A DNA stretch of 45,062 nt from Lachnospiraceae bacterium UBA3802 (GCA_002369155.1 DFEM01000131.1:1-45062); one strand, 5' to 3'. Shown: positions 23,929-33,099, counted from the stretch's first letter. Notes: generated from the letters alone by a model not told the origin. Numbers and translations are program-made.

Positions 23929-24798
23929 ATGAAAGGTATTATACTTGCCGGAGGCTCCGGAACAAGACTCTACCCGTTAACAAAAGCAATATCCAAGCAG
24001 ATAATGCCGGTTTATGACAAACCGATGATTTATTATCCGCTTTCCATTCTGATGCTTGCAGGTATCAGAGATATACTTATTATTTCCACACCAAGGGACC
24101 TGCCCATATTTGAGGATCTTCTCGGAGACGGTTCACAACTCGGACTTAATATGAATTATGCCGTTCAGGAATATCCGAGAGGCCTTGCGGATGCATTTAT
24201 AATCGGTGAGAAATTCATCGGCGACGATTCGGTGGCTTTAATACTCGGCGACAATATTTTCTACGGACAGAGCTTCTCGAAAGTTCTTCGCGAAGTGGCA
24301 TCAAGAAAAGACTGTGCGACCATTTTCGGTTATTATGTCAGAGATCCGAGAGAATACGGTGTGGTTGAATTCGACGAAAACGGCAAGGCCATTTCCATCG
24401 AGGAAAAACCCGAGAAACCCAAGAGCAATTATGCGGTACCCGGATTATATTTTTATGACAATGAGGTTGTAGAAATTGCCAAGAATGTTAAGCCTTCTGC
24501 AAGAGGTGAGATAGAAATCACAAGCGTTAACAACGAATATTTAAGAAGAGGCAAACTTTATGTCGAGACACTCGGCAGAGGATTTGCATGGCTTGATACG
24601 GGAAATCACGATGCGCTTTTGGATGCCGCAGACTTTGTAGCCGCATTCCAGAAGAGACAGGGATTGTATATTTCATGCATCGAAGAAATCGCGTTTAAGA
24701 GAGGATTCATCACCAAGGAACAGCTTTTGAAACTTGCCGAGCCTTTGATGAAAACAGCATACGGACAGTATCTTGTTGAAGTTGCAAACGGACTTTGA
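23929..24798 (+). CDS. rfbA: Glucose-1-phosphate thymidylyltransferase
   Basis: RfbA (RmlA) joins dTTP and glucose-1-phosphate to make dTDP-glucose, the first step to dTDP-rhamnose and other dTDP-deoxysugars. The nucleotidyltransferase start [18 protein letters not shown], followed by [18 protein letters not shown], is diagnostic. ILGDNIFYG carries the metal-binding Asp. [20 protein letters not shown] and [13 protein letters not shown] complete the family pattern. The length of 289 residues is exact for the family. A GGAGG ribosome binding site and an extended -10 promoter precede it. rfbC lies two genes downstream, but rfbB and rfbD are not in the window. Confidence 0.97.
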   Translation: MKGIILAGGSGTRLYPLTKAISKQIMPVYDKPMIYYPLSILMLAGIRDILIISTPRDLPIFEDLLGDGSQLGLNMNYAVQEYPRGLADAFIIGEKFIGDDSVALILGDNIFYGQSFSKVLREVASRKDCATIFGYYVRDPREYGVVEFDENGKAISIEEKPEKPKSNYAVPGLYFYDNEVVEIAKNVKPSARGEIEITSVNNEYLRRGKLYVETLGRGFAWLDTGNHDALLDAADFVAAFQKRQGLYISCIEEIAFKRGFITKEQLLKLAEPLMKTAYGQYLVEVANGL

Positions 24799-24800
24799 TT

Positions 24801-26033
24801 ATGAACAAAAAATTACTTTTGATATCGCTTACGGCTGCTTCGCTTTGCCTGTTGCTGATACTCTGTGTGGTTTTTTTGACCAACTCCGATTTGAACAATA
24901 AAAAGCCTTCCGATCCGCCTCCGGTTACAACTGCAGGCGATGCAAACAAGGCTAAGGAAGTCTACACGGACAGCAAATCTTTTTTGAAAGACGAAAATTT
25001 TTTGGATGCAGAACAGCCAAGCCTTGTTCCCAAAGAAGAAAATAAGAAAAAAGACGTCAAACTTATTGTAAGTTCGGTCACAAAAGATATCAGGGTGACG
25101 ATAGTCGACAAGTACGGCAAAAAAGTTGAAGGCGTTCCTTTTTATGTCGATATTGAAGATGTCGGTGAATACAAAGATCTCGATATGGACGGATATTTGT
25201 ACATCGCGGGAATCAAGCCCGGAAACTATGATGTGACACTGGTGGAGAATGACAATTATCAGTGCGACGAAAAGATAAACATCGAAGTTTTCGAGACGGT
25301 TCAGTACTCTGCGCTTGAAGATATCAAATATTCCATCGTGCAGGAAAAAGATATCAACGTCGAAGAGGAAGATACAAGACAGAACGAAGTATACAAAGAC
25401 GATACCGAGAATACCAAGATTACCAAATCCGGCGACGGAGTGGAAGTCGGAATAGATGTCTCGGCATGGCAGAAAGACATCGATTGGGAAAAGGTTAAGG
25501 CGGCGGGTGTCGAGTTCGCAATATTGCGATGCGGATACCGCGGATCCAAGACGGGCGCGCTTGTGGAGGATTCGTATTTTTACAAGAATCTTACCGGTGC
25601 CAAAGAAGCCGGTGTAGAAGTGGGAGTGTATTTCTTCACTCAGGCAATAACCGAAACCGAGGCTGTCGAGGAAGCCAGTATGGTACTTGCGCTTGTCGGT
25701 GATACGGAACTTGAATATCCTATTTTTATCGATACGGAAAATACGAACGGAAGAGCGGACGATATCGACAAGAACACAAGAACCGCAGTATGCGATGCTT
25801 TTTGCAAAACCATTGAAAAGGCAGGAAAAAAAGCCGGTATTTATGCATCCAGAAGCTGGTTTAACAATAAATTAAACGATGACAAACTTTCCGATCATTA
25901 CAGATGGGTGGCGGAATATGCATCAACCACGGCTTACAAAAAAAGATATGAGATGTGGCAGTATACATCGAGCGGAAGCATAGACGGAATTAAAGGAAGA
26001 GTTGATCTTGATATCAGCTACCTTGACAAATAA
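24801..26033 (+). CDS. Membrane-anchored GH25 muramidase with Cna-like domain
   Basis: The 410-residue protein has a single N-terminal helix (about 4-27, an uncleaved anchor or signal). A linker leads to a Cna/SpaA-like beta domain (about 86-180, with DMDGYLYIAGIKPGNYDV) and a C-terminal GH25 lysozyme domain (216-410). GH25 catalytic positions appear as Asp219 in VGIDVSAWQ and Asp311/Glu313 in PIFIDTENTN. Both the beta domain and the GH25 domain resemble those of the 1254-residue protein at 16862, so the two are paralogues. This one lacks the cytoplasmic tail and the Ig-like repeats. Its ATG follows the rfbA stop by 2 bases with no clear ribosome binding site, suggesting translational coupling. 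Confidence 0.88.
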   Translation: MNKKLLLISLTAASLCLLLILCVVFLTNSDLNNKKPSDPPPVTTAGDANKAKEVYTDSKSFLKDENFLDAEQPSLVPKEENKKKDVKLIVSSVTKDIRVTIVDKYGKKVEGVPFYVDIEDVGEYKDLDMDGYLYIAGIKPGNYDVTLVENDNYQCDEKINIEVFETVQYSALEDIKYSIVQEKDINVEEEDTRQNEVYKDDTENTKITKSGDGVEVGIDVSAWQKDIDWEKVKAAGVEFAILRCGYRGSKTGALVEDSYFYKNLTGAKEAGVEVGVYFFTQAITETEAVEEASMVLALVGDTELEYPIFIDTENTNGRADDIDKNTRTAVCDAFCKTIEKAGKKAGIYASRSWFNNKLNDDKLSDHYRWVAEYASTTAYKKRYEMWQYTSSGSIDGIKGRVDLDISYLDK

Positions 26034-26052
26034 AACATTCAGGAGAAAAAAG

Positions 26053-26601
26053 ATGGGAAAATTCAGTGTTGAAACATGTGAAATCGAAGGACTTAAAGTA
26101 ATCACTCCGACAGCATTCGGAGACAAAAGAGGTTATTTCATGGAGTCCTATCAGGCTAATGATTTTAAGGAAATGGGTATTGATACCGTATTTGTTCAGG
26201 ACAATCAGTCCTCATCGACAAAGGGTGTTTTAAGAGGCATGCATTTCCAGAAAAACTTCCCTCAGGACAAACTTGTAAGAGTTATTTCCGGAGAAGTTTT
26301 CGATGCTGTTGTAGATCTTAGAAAAGATTCACCCACATACGGCAAATCATTCGGTGTAATTCTTTCTGCCGAGAACAGAAAACAGTTATTCATTCCCAAG
26401 GGATTCGCACACGGATTTGTTGTGCTTTCGGATTATGCAGAGTTCTTCTACAAAGTCAGCGATTTTTATCATCCCAATGATGAAGGCGGACTTTTATGGA
26501 ACGATCCCGAAGTCGGAATTGACTGGCCCATCAAAGATGAGTCCGAACTTAACATTATCGAAAGAGATCAAAACTGGCCCAAGCTCAGTGAATTAAAATA
26601 A
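26053..26601 (+). CDS. rfbC: dTDP-4-dehydrorhamnose 3,5-epimerase
   Basis: RfbC (RmlC) epimerises C3 and C5 of dTDP-4-keto-6-deoxyglucose on the way to dTDP-L-rhamnose. The cupin-fold hallmarks are present: DKRGYFMESY, QDNQSSSTKGVLRGMHFQ with the catalytic His, VFDAVVDLRKDSPTYG with the partner Asp, and FIPKGFAHGFVVLSDYAEFFYK with the Tyr region. The length of 182 residues is typical. The start at 26053 is chosen for AGGAGAAA just upstream; longer in-frame extensions run back into the GH25 gene. It is probably in one transcript from rfbA through the glycosyltransferases. Confidence 0.96.
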   Translation: MGKFSVETCEIEGLKVITPTAFGDKRGYFMESYQANDFKEMGIDTVFVQDNQSSSTKGVLRGMHFQKNFPQDKLVRVISGEVFDAVVDLRKDSPTYGKSFGVILSAENRKQLFIPKGFAHGFVVLSDYAEFFYKVSDFYHPNDEGGLLWNDPEVGIDWPIKDESELNIIERDQNWPKLSELK

Positions 26602-26609
26602 TATACAAC

Positions 26610-28643
26610 ATGTCCCGTTCGTTAAAAAAAGCAGTGCAGGATGCGCTGCTTCTTCCGAGAAAAAAACAATATGAAAAAGATTTTAACCGTCTTTTGAAGG
26701 AGCATCAAAAAAGATGTGAAGATCTGCGCGCTTACGTTACATCCGACGAGATTGTCAAAGAAACAGGAAGTGTCGTAAGAAGACTTGAAATCGGCGAATT
26801 ATCAAAGAATCTGAATAATCATGTAAAATATGAGTATTCAAAATTCTTTCTTGTTTTTGATGCCTCTTTGGGCATATTGAGAGAAGAAAGCGAAAGAACG
26901 GTATATGAATATTTAAAGAATAATCCCCTCGCCTTAATGCTTTACGGCGATGAGGATTATTTTGCTGTTTCTAAAGATTTTAACGATAATGATTCAATTA
27001 AAGCAGGCAGGGCGATTCGTTTCTTTAAACCCTGTTTTTCTCCCGATACACTTTCATCCTTTGATTATATCAATGCTTTTGCGGTAAACGGGGAAGTGTT
27101 AAACAATGTATTGGAAGAATTTGAAGACGAGTATTTAAAGCTTGATAAAGAGAGTCTTTTATATTCTTTGACAATTGACATCTGTGCGAAACTTACAAGA
27201 GAGAAAAAAGAAAAATCAATTCAGCACATATCTTCGGTTTTCGTTTCATTCCCGATTGAAATTGAAAGCGTTTCAAAGGTTAATGATTTAAATGAAAGCG
27301 GTGAAATGTTATACACTGAATTCAAAAAAATACCGCCGCTTTTTTCGGATGAAAAATATAAAAACATAAGACGAAAAGCAATTGAAAAACTTGATCTTAT
27401 TCCTTCAAACAATAATCCGAGTGTGTCTTTGATCATTCCATCAAAAGACAATCCGGACATGCTCATCTCCTGCATCGACAAACTGAATTTATCCGGTGAA
27501 AAAAATGTCGAATTGATTGTTGTCGATAACGGATCGAATAAAGAGAACAAAGAAAGAATCGAGGAGTATTTAAATAATCTCGATTTTGAAAATAAATACA
27601 TCCATGATGTTTATGAATTCAATTATTCGAAGATGAACAATATCGCCGCAAAGGAAGCCAAAAGCGAAGTATTAATTCTTCTTAACGATGATATCGAGGC
27701 TTCGGGAAATGAATGGATTCAAAAAATCGCAGGCATGGCTACCGCAAAAAGGGCAGGATGCGTGGGATGTAAATTAGTATATCCCGACGGAAAGATTCAG
27801 CATGTCGGAATAGCGGGCGGAGTGGACGGACCCGCACACAAATTCATGGGAGAAGAAGACGAAGATAAAGTCGGATTCGGCGACAATACCATGAACAAAA
27901 ACGTGCTTGCGGTAACCGGTGCATGTCTTGCGGTAAGAAAAGAATTGTACGAAGAAGCAGGCGGACTTTTTGAAGATCTTAAAGTCGGATATAACGATGT
28001 GGATCTTTGCATGACTCTTTTTGAAAAAGGATACAGAAACATTCTTTTAAACGATATCAAACTTGTGCATCACGAATCCGTAAGCAGAGGAAGGGATGCA
28101 AAAAACAGAATTAAATCCGAACGTCTTTACAACGAAAAAGAGATACTCAAAGAAAGACATAAATCCCTTATGACAATCGATCCTTATGAGGGAGGATGCT
28201 CTGATTTTAAACTTGATTTTGAAAAAGAATATGAAGATAAAACAATAAATGCCAAGGGCAAATTCGAATCCAGAAAATCCAATGACGATGAGGGCTGGGT
28301 TTATTCGTCTTTCGAAGAACTGAAAGTATATAAAGAAGAGAAGAAAAAAATACTTCTCGCCAGGGGATTTGCTTTGGTACCCGGCATTGACAACATGCGA
28401 TTTGATTTTGATTTGATTCTTGAAAAAGATGATAAGCAATTTGTGATTCCGATAAAGAGAAATTTGCGACTGGATCTTGCGGGAAGGTTTAACGGAAGCA
28501 GAAATACAGACCTTTGCGGAATGAATATAAGGGCAGAGGCAGACGAACTTGAGAGCGGAACTTACCTTGTAAAAATATATGCAAAGGATCACGGCAACGT
28601 AAGAGAAATAATTACAGATACGACACAAAGAATCAGTATTTGA
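26610..28643 (+). CDS. Double GT2-type glycosyltransferase, first unit degenerate
   Basis: After a helical start (1-70), residues about 75-215 look like the second half of a GT2 domain (LMLYGDEDYF, then FFKPCFSPDTLSSFDYIN) but lack the nucleotide-binding first strand. Residues 271-500 form a complete GT2 domain: SLIIPSKDN, IVVDNGSN, LLNDDIEA (metal-binding acidic motif, 359-363), YNDVDLC (461-467) and a His pair at 487-488. The C-terminal 110 residues look like a beta domain. It probably transfers a sugar to a surface polysaccharide such as a rhamnan, given rfbA and rfbC upstream. The ATG is 8 bases after the rfbC stop and lacks a clear ribosome binding site. Confidence 0.85.
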   Translation: MSRSLKKAVQDALLLPRKKQYEKDFNRLLKEHQKRCEDLRAYVTSDEIVKETGSVVRRLEIGELSKNLNNHVKYEYSKFFLVFDASLGILREESERTVYEYLKNNPLALMLYGDEDYFAVSKDFNDNDSIKAGRAIRFFKPCFSPDTLSSFDYINAFAVNGEVLNNVLEEFEDEYLKLDKESLLYSLTIDICAKLTREKKEKSIQHISSVFVSFPIEIESVSKVNDLNESGEMLYTEFKKIPPLFSDEKYKNIRRKAIEKLDLIPSNNNPSVSLIIPSKDNPDMLISCIDKLNLSGEKNVELIVVDNGSNKENKERIEEYLNNLDFENKYIHDVYEFNYSKMNNIAAKEAKSEVLILLNDDIEASGNEWIQKIAGMATAKRAGCVGCKLVYPDGKIQHVGIAGGVDGPAHKFMGEEDEDKVGFGDNTMNKNVLAVTGACLAVRKELYEEAGGLFEDLKVGYNDVDLCMTLFEKGYRNILLNDIKLVHHESVSRGRDAKNRIKSERLYNEKEILKERHKSLMTIDPYEGGCSDFKLDFEKEYEDKTINAKGKFESRKSNDDEGWVYSSFEELKVYKEEKKKILLARGFALVPGIDNMRFDFDLILEKDDKQFVIPIKRNLRLDLAGRFNGSRNTDLCGMNIRAEADELESGTYLVKIYAKDHGNVREIITDTTQRISI

Positions 28644-28666
28644 TCATACAAAAAGACAGGATAAAA

Positions 28667-30535
28667 ATGGGAAACAGCGAAATCGAAAAATTAAAAGAAG
28701 AACTCGAAAAAGAAAAATTGAAAAACATGGAACTCTCTTCAAGGATTACTGAACTTGAGGACGAAAAAGAGGAGATTGAAGACAGCCTTTCAAGAATCAG
28801 AAACAGCAAGGCTTATAAACTTTCCAAACCTTTAAGAAAGGTTCGTTCCCAGGTAAAAAGAGTTACGCAGTACGGGTCGGTATCGGCGGTTAAAGAAAAG
28901 ATTAAGAGCCGTAACCTTTTGAAAAAAAGATACAAAGAACTCGGAACGGATTCTTTTCCCGATTTGATGAGAAGAAGCGAGGAAAAACAAAAAGAATACG
29001 AAAAGAAAATCGTTATTTCCATACTGGTTCCTCTTTACAATACGCCGGAGAATTTCTTAAAAGAAATGATTGAATCCGTCACATGGCAGACATATCCGTA
29101 TTGGGAACTTTGCCTTGCGGACGGTTCGGACGAAGAACATTCCTATGTGGGTGAAATATGTCAAAAATATGCCGCCGATGAGAGAATTAAATATGAGAAA
29201 CTTGCTAAAAACGAAGGCATTTCAGGCAATACAAACGAGTGTCTTAAGATGGCAACGGGAGATTATATCGGACTCTTCGATCATGATGATATTCTTCATC
29301 CGAGTGCGCTTTTTAAATACAGAGAAGCAATCGACGAAGGCGCGGATTACATTTACTGCGACGAAGCGACATTTCAAAACGGCGACATTAACAATATGAT
29401 TACGGTTCATTTTAAACCGGATTATGCGATAGACAATCTTCGCGCAAACAATTACATCTGTCATTTTTCGGTTTTCAAAAGAAGCCTTTTAAATAATACC
29501 GAACTTTTCAGAACAGAGTATGACGGAAGTCAGGATCACGATATGATTCTGCGTCTTACGAACCTTGCAAAAAAAGTTGTTCACGTCCAGGGGATTTACT
29601 ATTATTGGAGAGCCCATGCCGGAAGTGTTGCAAGCGATATAAATGCAAAGACATATGCGATAGATGCAGCCAAGAGAGCGGTATCGGATCATTTGATCAA
29701 TTGCGGAATATACAATACAAGCATTACTTCTTCGAGAGCTTTTGAAACCATTTTCAGATTGAAATACCAGGTGGTCGGCGAGCCTCTTGTATCCGTCATT
29801 ATAAGCGACGATACTTCGGAATGCGTTGAAGCTTTAGACAGTTACAATACTTATTCAAATATTGAAATTATAAAAGAATCCGATTTTTCGGATGAACTTT
29901 CGGGACTTAACTTTTTCAAAAAGTTAAATTATCTTGCGGCAAAAGCCAACGGAGAGTACCTTTTCTTCCTTGACGGAAATGTAATAGTTTCGTCTGCGGA
30001 TATTGTGAAGGAACTGCTTTCGGTGGCACAAAGAAAAGATGTCGGAGCAGTCGGCGGCAAGATAATAAATTCCGCCGGAAAGATAGAGCATGCCTCGGTG
30101 GTAATCGGTATCGGAAAAGACAGGGCAGCTGGACTTGTTCATCACGGATTCGACAAAAAATACATCGGATATATGGGAAGACTCTGCTACATTCAGGACG
30201 TATCCGCTCTGGTACATGACATGCTCATGATCAAAAAGAGCGATTTTGAATTATGCGGCGGATTTGTCGAAGATTATAAAATTGCCTTTTCGGATGTCGC
30301 ATTGTGTCTTGATCTGCGAAGAATGGGACGCTTGAATGTTTTCGATCCGTATGCGGAAGGCATCAGCGACAAAGCACAGATTCTCATGGGAAGCGCCGAC
30401 GAAGAATATGCCGATGACTTAAAGAGATTCAAGAAAATATACGAGAAAGAAATATCGAATACAGACCCGTACTACAATAAAAATCTTACCAAAGATTCTC
30501 TTGATTATTCGGTTTGTCAGAAAGCAGGAAAATGA
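28667..30535 (+). CDS. Double GT2-type glycosyltransferase, second unit degenerate
   Basis: A coiled coil (2-45) and basic linker lead to a complete GT2 domain (115-345): SILVPLYNTP, LADGSD, GLFDHDD (205-208), HFKPDYAIDNLRANNYI, and SQDHDMILR with the likely catalytic Asp region. A second GT2-like unit (373-570) lines up with the active domain of the preceding gene, but NDD is replaced by LDGN (435-438) and NDVDLC by SDVALC (542-547), so it is probably inactive. GT2 enzymes use nucleotide sugars on the cytoplasmic face. The start at 28667 is chosen for AGGA seven bases upstream; an in-frame TTG lies at 28640. It is co-directional with the preceding GT2 gene. Confidence 0.85.
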   Translation: MGNSEIEKLKEELEKEKLKNMELSSRITELEDEKEEIEDSLSRIRNSKAYKLSKPLRKVRSQVKRVTQYGSVSAVKEKIKSRNLLKKRYKELGTDSFPDLMRRSEEKQKEYEKKIVISILVPLYNTPENFLKEMIESVTWQTYPYWELCLADGSDEEHSYVGEICQKYAADERIKYEKLAKNEGISGNTNECLKMATGDYIGLFDHDDILHPSALFKYREAIDEGADYIYCDEATFQNGDINNMITVHFKPDYAIDNLRANNYICHFSVFKRSLLNNTELFRTEYDGSQDHDMILRLTNLAKKVVHVQGIYYYWRAHAGSVASDINAKTYAIDAAKRAVSDHLINCGIYNTSITSSRAFETIFRLKYQVVGEPLVSVIISDDTSECVEALDSYNTYSNIEIIKESDFSDELSGLNFFKKLNYLAAKANGEYLFFLDGNVIVSSADIVKELLSVAQRKDVGAVGGKIINSAGKIEHASVVIGIGKDRAAGLVHHGFDKKYIGYMGRLCYIQDVSALVHDMLMIKKSDFELCGGFVEDYKIAFSDVALCLDLRRMGRLNVFDPYAEGISDKAQILMGSADEEYADDLKRFKKIYEKEISNTDPYYNKNLTKDSLDYSVCQKAGK

Positions 30536-31101
30536 TAAATTTTATTTTTGTTTTACTTATATATTTAAGCTTCGCAATACTGATTTTCGCATTGAAGATT
30601 AACAAAAATTTAACCGGAAAAAAGAAGGTTTTGACTATTGTCATACCGACAGCGGCTTTCTTTTTGCAATTGATAATCGAATGGATTATATACATGATTC
30701 TGTTTGTATTCGGCGACAGCAAAAGTACTTACATTTCAGGGTCGATGATTATCAATGCAATTGAATTGTTTATTCCGTTTTTAACCGTATTTGTAATTGG
30801 AAGCATAAACGGCTGTACGAAAAAAATCGGCATCATATCTTTGATTGTGCTTATATTTGCGGTTCTTTCTTTTATCATGAAATACATTTATTCGGATGCT
30901 TTATTCAAAACGCTTGAAGACATAAACGGTTTATTGCTTGAAGATCCCGAGTCGTTGTCTTATATGGATTCATTAACAAACGAAAACGAACTTGAAGGAT
31001 TCCAAAGAATTATTCTTGTTTTGAATGCGCTTCCCGCGTTATTGCTTGAAATATATCTGACGGTGACTGCCAAGAGCAGAAATAATAATTTGCGTAAATG
31101 A
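30532..31101 (+). CDS. Small polytopic membrane protein, unknown function
   Basis: The 189-residue protein has about five hydrophobic segments (roughly 1-21, 35-62, 73-95, 99-118 and 158-180) and an acidic loop before the last one. No family is recognised. Its ATG overlaps the stop of the preceding glycosyltransferase (ATGA), with AGGA a few bases upstream, so it is the last gene of the rfbA operon. A GtrA- or flippase-like helper role is conceivable, but no motif supports it. Confidence 0.7.
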   Translation: MINFIFVLLIYLSFAILIFALKINKNLTGKKKVLTIVIPTAAFFLQLIIEWIIYMILFVFGDSKSTYISGSMIINAIELFIPFLTVFVIGSINGCTKKIGIISLIVLIFAVLSFIMKYIYSDALFKTLEDINGLLLEDPESLSYMDSLTNENELEGFQRIILVLNALPALLLEIYLTVTAKSRNNNLRK

Positions 31102-31108
31102 CAAAAAT

Positions 31109-31140
31109 AAAACCGGTATTTTGTCAGGATGCCGGTTTTT
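31109..31140 (+). terminator. Terminator of the rfbA-glycosyltransferase operon
   Basis: AAAACCGG (31109-31116) pairs with CCGGTTTT (31132-31139), with partial inner pairing (TAT/ATG). The right arm ends in five T. Confidence 0.7.
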
Positions 31141-31163
31141 GAAAAAACAATCCGGCATATAAT
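31136..31163 (+). promoter_or_regulatory. Weak candidate promoter of the zinc-ribbon gene
   Basis: A perfect TATAAT (31158-31163) lies about 40 bases before the coding start. The -35 position (TTTTTG) overlaps the preceding terminator and is a poor match. Confidence 0.35.
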
Positions 31164-31201
31164 ATTATTTGAAAGTATGCAAAAATCCGGAGGTAATAAA
31201 A

Positions 31202-32827
31202 GTGTTTGCCTGTAAGAATTGCGGCGGAAACATAATATACGATATCAAATCGAAAAAACTCGTCTGCAAAATATGTAATTCCTCGTTTGCTCCCGAAAGC
31301 ATAACCAAAGAAAACGACAGTGTTGATTACGATTATTTCGAGACAACGATTTTTACATGTCCGCAGTGCGGTGCCAAGATTATGTGTGAAGAAAACGAAG
31401 CATCGAGCTTTTGCACATATTGTTCTTCTTCCACTGTTTTAACTTCGAGAATTTCCAAAGAAAAGAAACCTGATTATATTATTCCTTTTGAAAAAACAAA
31501 AGAAGAATGTATCGCATCATTTAAGAAGATTACAAAAAAAGCCATCCTTGCTCCTAACGAGTTAAAGGATGAAAAAATACTCGATAAATTCAAAGCCATA
31601 TATGTTCCTTATTGGTATTACGATGTTTCGCAGGACAATCATTTCTCGGTAAGCGCCGCAGAGATGTACAATAACGGAGCCTCTGCATTTACGGCTTATG
31701 TAAATGTTACCGGAGATATCAACGGAGAATTTGAAGGCTTAAGCAGAGATGCTTCCTATAATTTTTCGGATGATCTGGGAGAGCGAATCGCTCCGTTTTT
31801 TTCAAGCGAAAAGAAGAAATTTTATCCTTCGTATTTAAGCGGATTTTACGCCGACGTTTCCGATGTTCCGAGTAACGTTTACGAACATGAAGCGGTGGAA
31901 CTTGCCAATGATGTTGCAAGAGAAGTGGTGACCGGGGAAGCAAAGGCTGAAAACGATAAACTTAAAATCTATCTTTCAAACGATGAAGCCACCAAACAGT
32001 TTGGCACCACGGTCACGGCAAAAAAAGCGCTTTACCCTATCTGGTTTATGTCTTTTAAACAAAAGAAAAAGATTGCATACATGACTGTTAACGGTCAGAC
32101 CGGAAGAGCGGCAAGCGACTTCCCGGTATCGATACCGAAGTTTTTGCTGGCAACAATTATTCTTACGCTGCTTCTGTTTTTGCCGGCCCTTGGCGGTATG
32201 TTTTTGTTTTATGAAACCGCGCCTTACATGTTTCTTGATGTAACACTTCTTCTTTCGATTGCCGCATATATTATTTATTACGTGCAGATGAAGATCATGC
32301 AGATAAAGGATGCCGATTCAGAAGATGCCGGCAAATTCTATAAAAAATACGGAGTGGTATACATTAAGAACAAAGACAAAAATGAGGTCTTCAAAAAAAT
32401 GCTCAAAGACAGCCTTTGGGATATTATAATCGGAGCAGTGTATGTACTGATTGTAATAAGTTTTATGTGGGATACATTATCCATCCTTTCGCTGACGGGT
32501 GTAATTGATGTGATGTTTAAGATCATTCTTTCTTTTGGTAATCTTGTACTGGCTGTAGTAGGTTTCATAAGAGGAGGAAGACTTAAAAACAGCTCGAAAT
32601 ATTACGGAATACTCGTCGGAATGATAAGTCTTGTAATTGTACTGGCGGGTCAGTTTATAGCACCGCAGAATAAATATTTATGCATTGCGTGCGGCATGGC
32701 GCTGACACTCGGGTGTTTCTTTACCATAATGGATCTGATTAAATACCACAACGAATTATCCATGAGACAGCCGCCGCATTTAAGAAGAAGAGGAGGTGAC
32801 GAAATTGCCGATACTTATAATATGTAG
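31202..32827 (+). CDS. Zinc-ribbon membrane protein, YdjG-like
   Basis: Two zinc ribbons open the protein: CKNC...CKIC within the first 30 residues and CPQC...CTYC at about residues 57-78. A soluble domain follows, containing YIIPFEKTKEEC, VPYWYYD and an ALYPIWFM...NGQTGRAASDFP segment. The remaining 240 residues carry about six helices in pairs. The N-terminal half resembles Firmicutes proteins often mislabelled as PriA-like helicases and B. subtilis YdjG of the PspA-linked ydjFGHI locus; this is family recollection, not a search. The GTG at 31202 is chosen because GGAGG lies eight bases upstream. A small membrane protein overlaps its 3' end. Confidence 0.7.
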   Translation: MFACKNCGGNIIYDIKSKKLVCKICNSSFAPESITKENDSVDYDYFETTIFTCPQCGAKIMCEENEASSFCTYCSSSTVLTSRISKEKKPDYIIPFEKTKEECIASFKKITKKAILAPNELKDEKILDKFKAIYVPYWYYDVSQDNHFSVSAAEMYNNGASAFTAYVNVTGDINGEFEGLSRDASYNFSDDLGERIAPFFSSEKKKFYPSYLSGFYADVSDVPSNVYEHEAVELANDVAREVVTGEAKAENDKLKIYLSNDEATKQFGTTVTAKKALYPIWFMSFKQKKKIAYMTVNGQTGRAASDFPVSIPKFLLATIILTLLLFLPALGGMFLFYETAPYMFLDVTLLLSIAAYIIYYVQMKIMQIKDADSEDAGKFYKKYGVVYIKNKDKNEVFKKMLKDSLWDIIIGAVYVLIVISFMWDTLSILSLTGVIDVMFKIILSFGNLVLAVVGFIRGGRLKNSSKYYGILVGMISLVIVLAGQFIAPQNKYLCIACGMALTLGCFFTIMDLIKYHNELSMRQPPHLRRRGGDEIADTYNM

Positions 32828-33020
32828 TTTGTTTATCGCGTTTTTCATCGCATTCATTCTTTGTTTTTTTATAGCAAAAATAACTTCAACTCCTGCAAAG
32901 ATAAAGGCTGAACAGGGAGAATTCGAATTAAGCGGAATAAAATACAACTGCGTTGCCAAAAATATTAAAGTGGTAAGCAAAGCAGCAATGATGTACCAAA
33001 AGCCATACGATCAGAATTAA
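32805..33020 (+). CDS. Small single-pass membrane protein, TTG start
   Basis: The 71-residue protein has one helix (about 2-25) and a short soluble tail containing KAEQGEFELSGIKYNC. The TTG at 32805 is the likely start because AGGAGG (32791-32796) lies eight bases upstream; the GTG at 32796 overlaps that ribosome binding site. It overlaps the preceding gene by 23 bases in another frame, so the two are probably translationally coupled. No family is recognised. A partner or regulator role for the zinc-ribbon protein is inferred from context only. Confidence 0.65.
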   Translation: MPILIICSLFIAFFIAFILCFFIAKITSTPAKIKAEQGEFELSGIKYNCVAKNIKVVSKAAMMYQKPYDQN

Positions 33021-33026
33021 GAAAAT

Positions 33027-33068
33027 GACCTTCAAAAGTTGTAAAAACAGCTGCGAAGGTCTTTTTTT
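33027..33068 (+). terminator. Intrinsic terminator after the small membrane protein
   Basis: GACCTTC (33027-33033) pairs perfectly with GAAGGTC (33055-33061) around a 21-base loop and is followed by seven T. Confidence 0.8.
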
Positions 33069-33099
33069 ACGGCAAAAAAGAAAAAATATCAAAAGTGTA

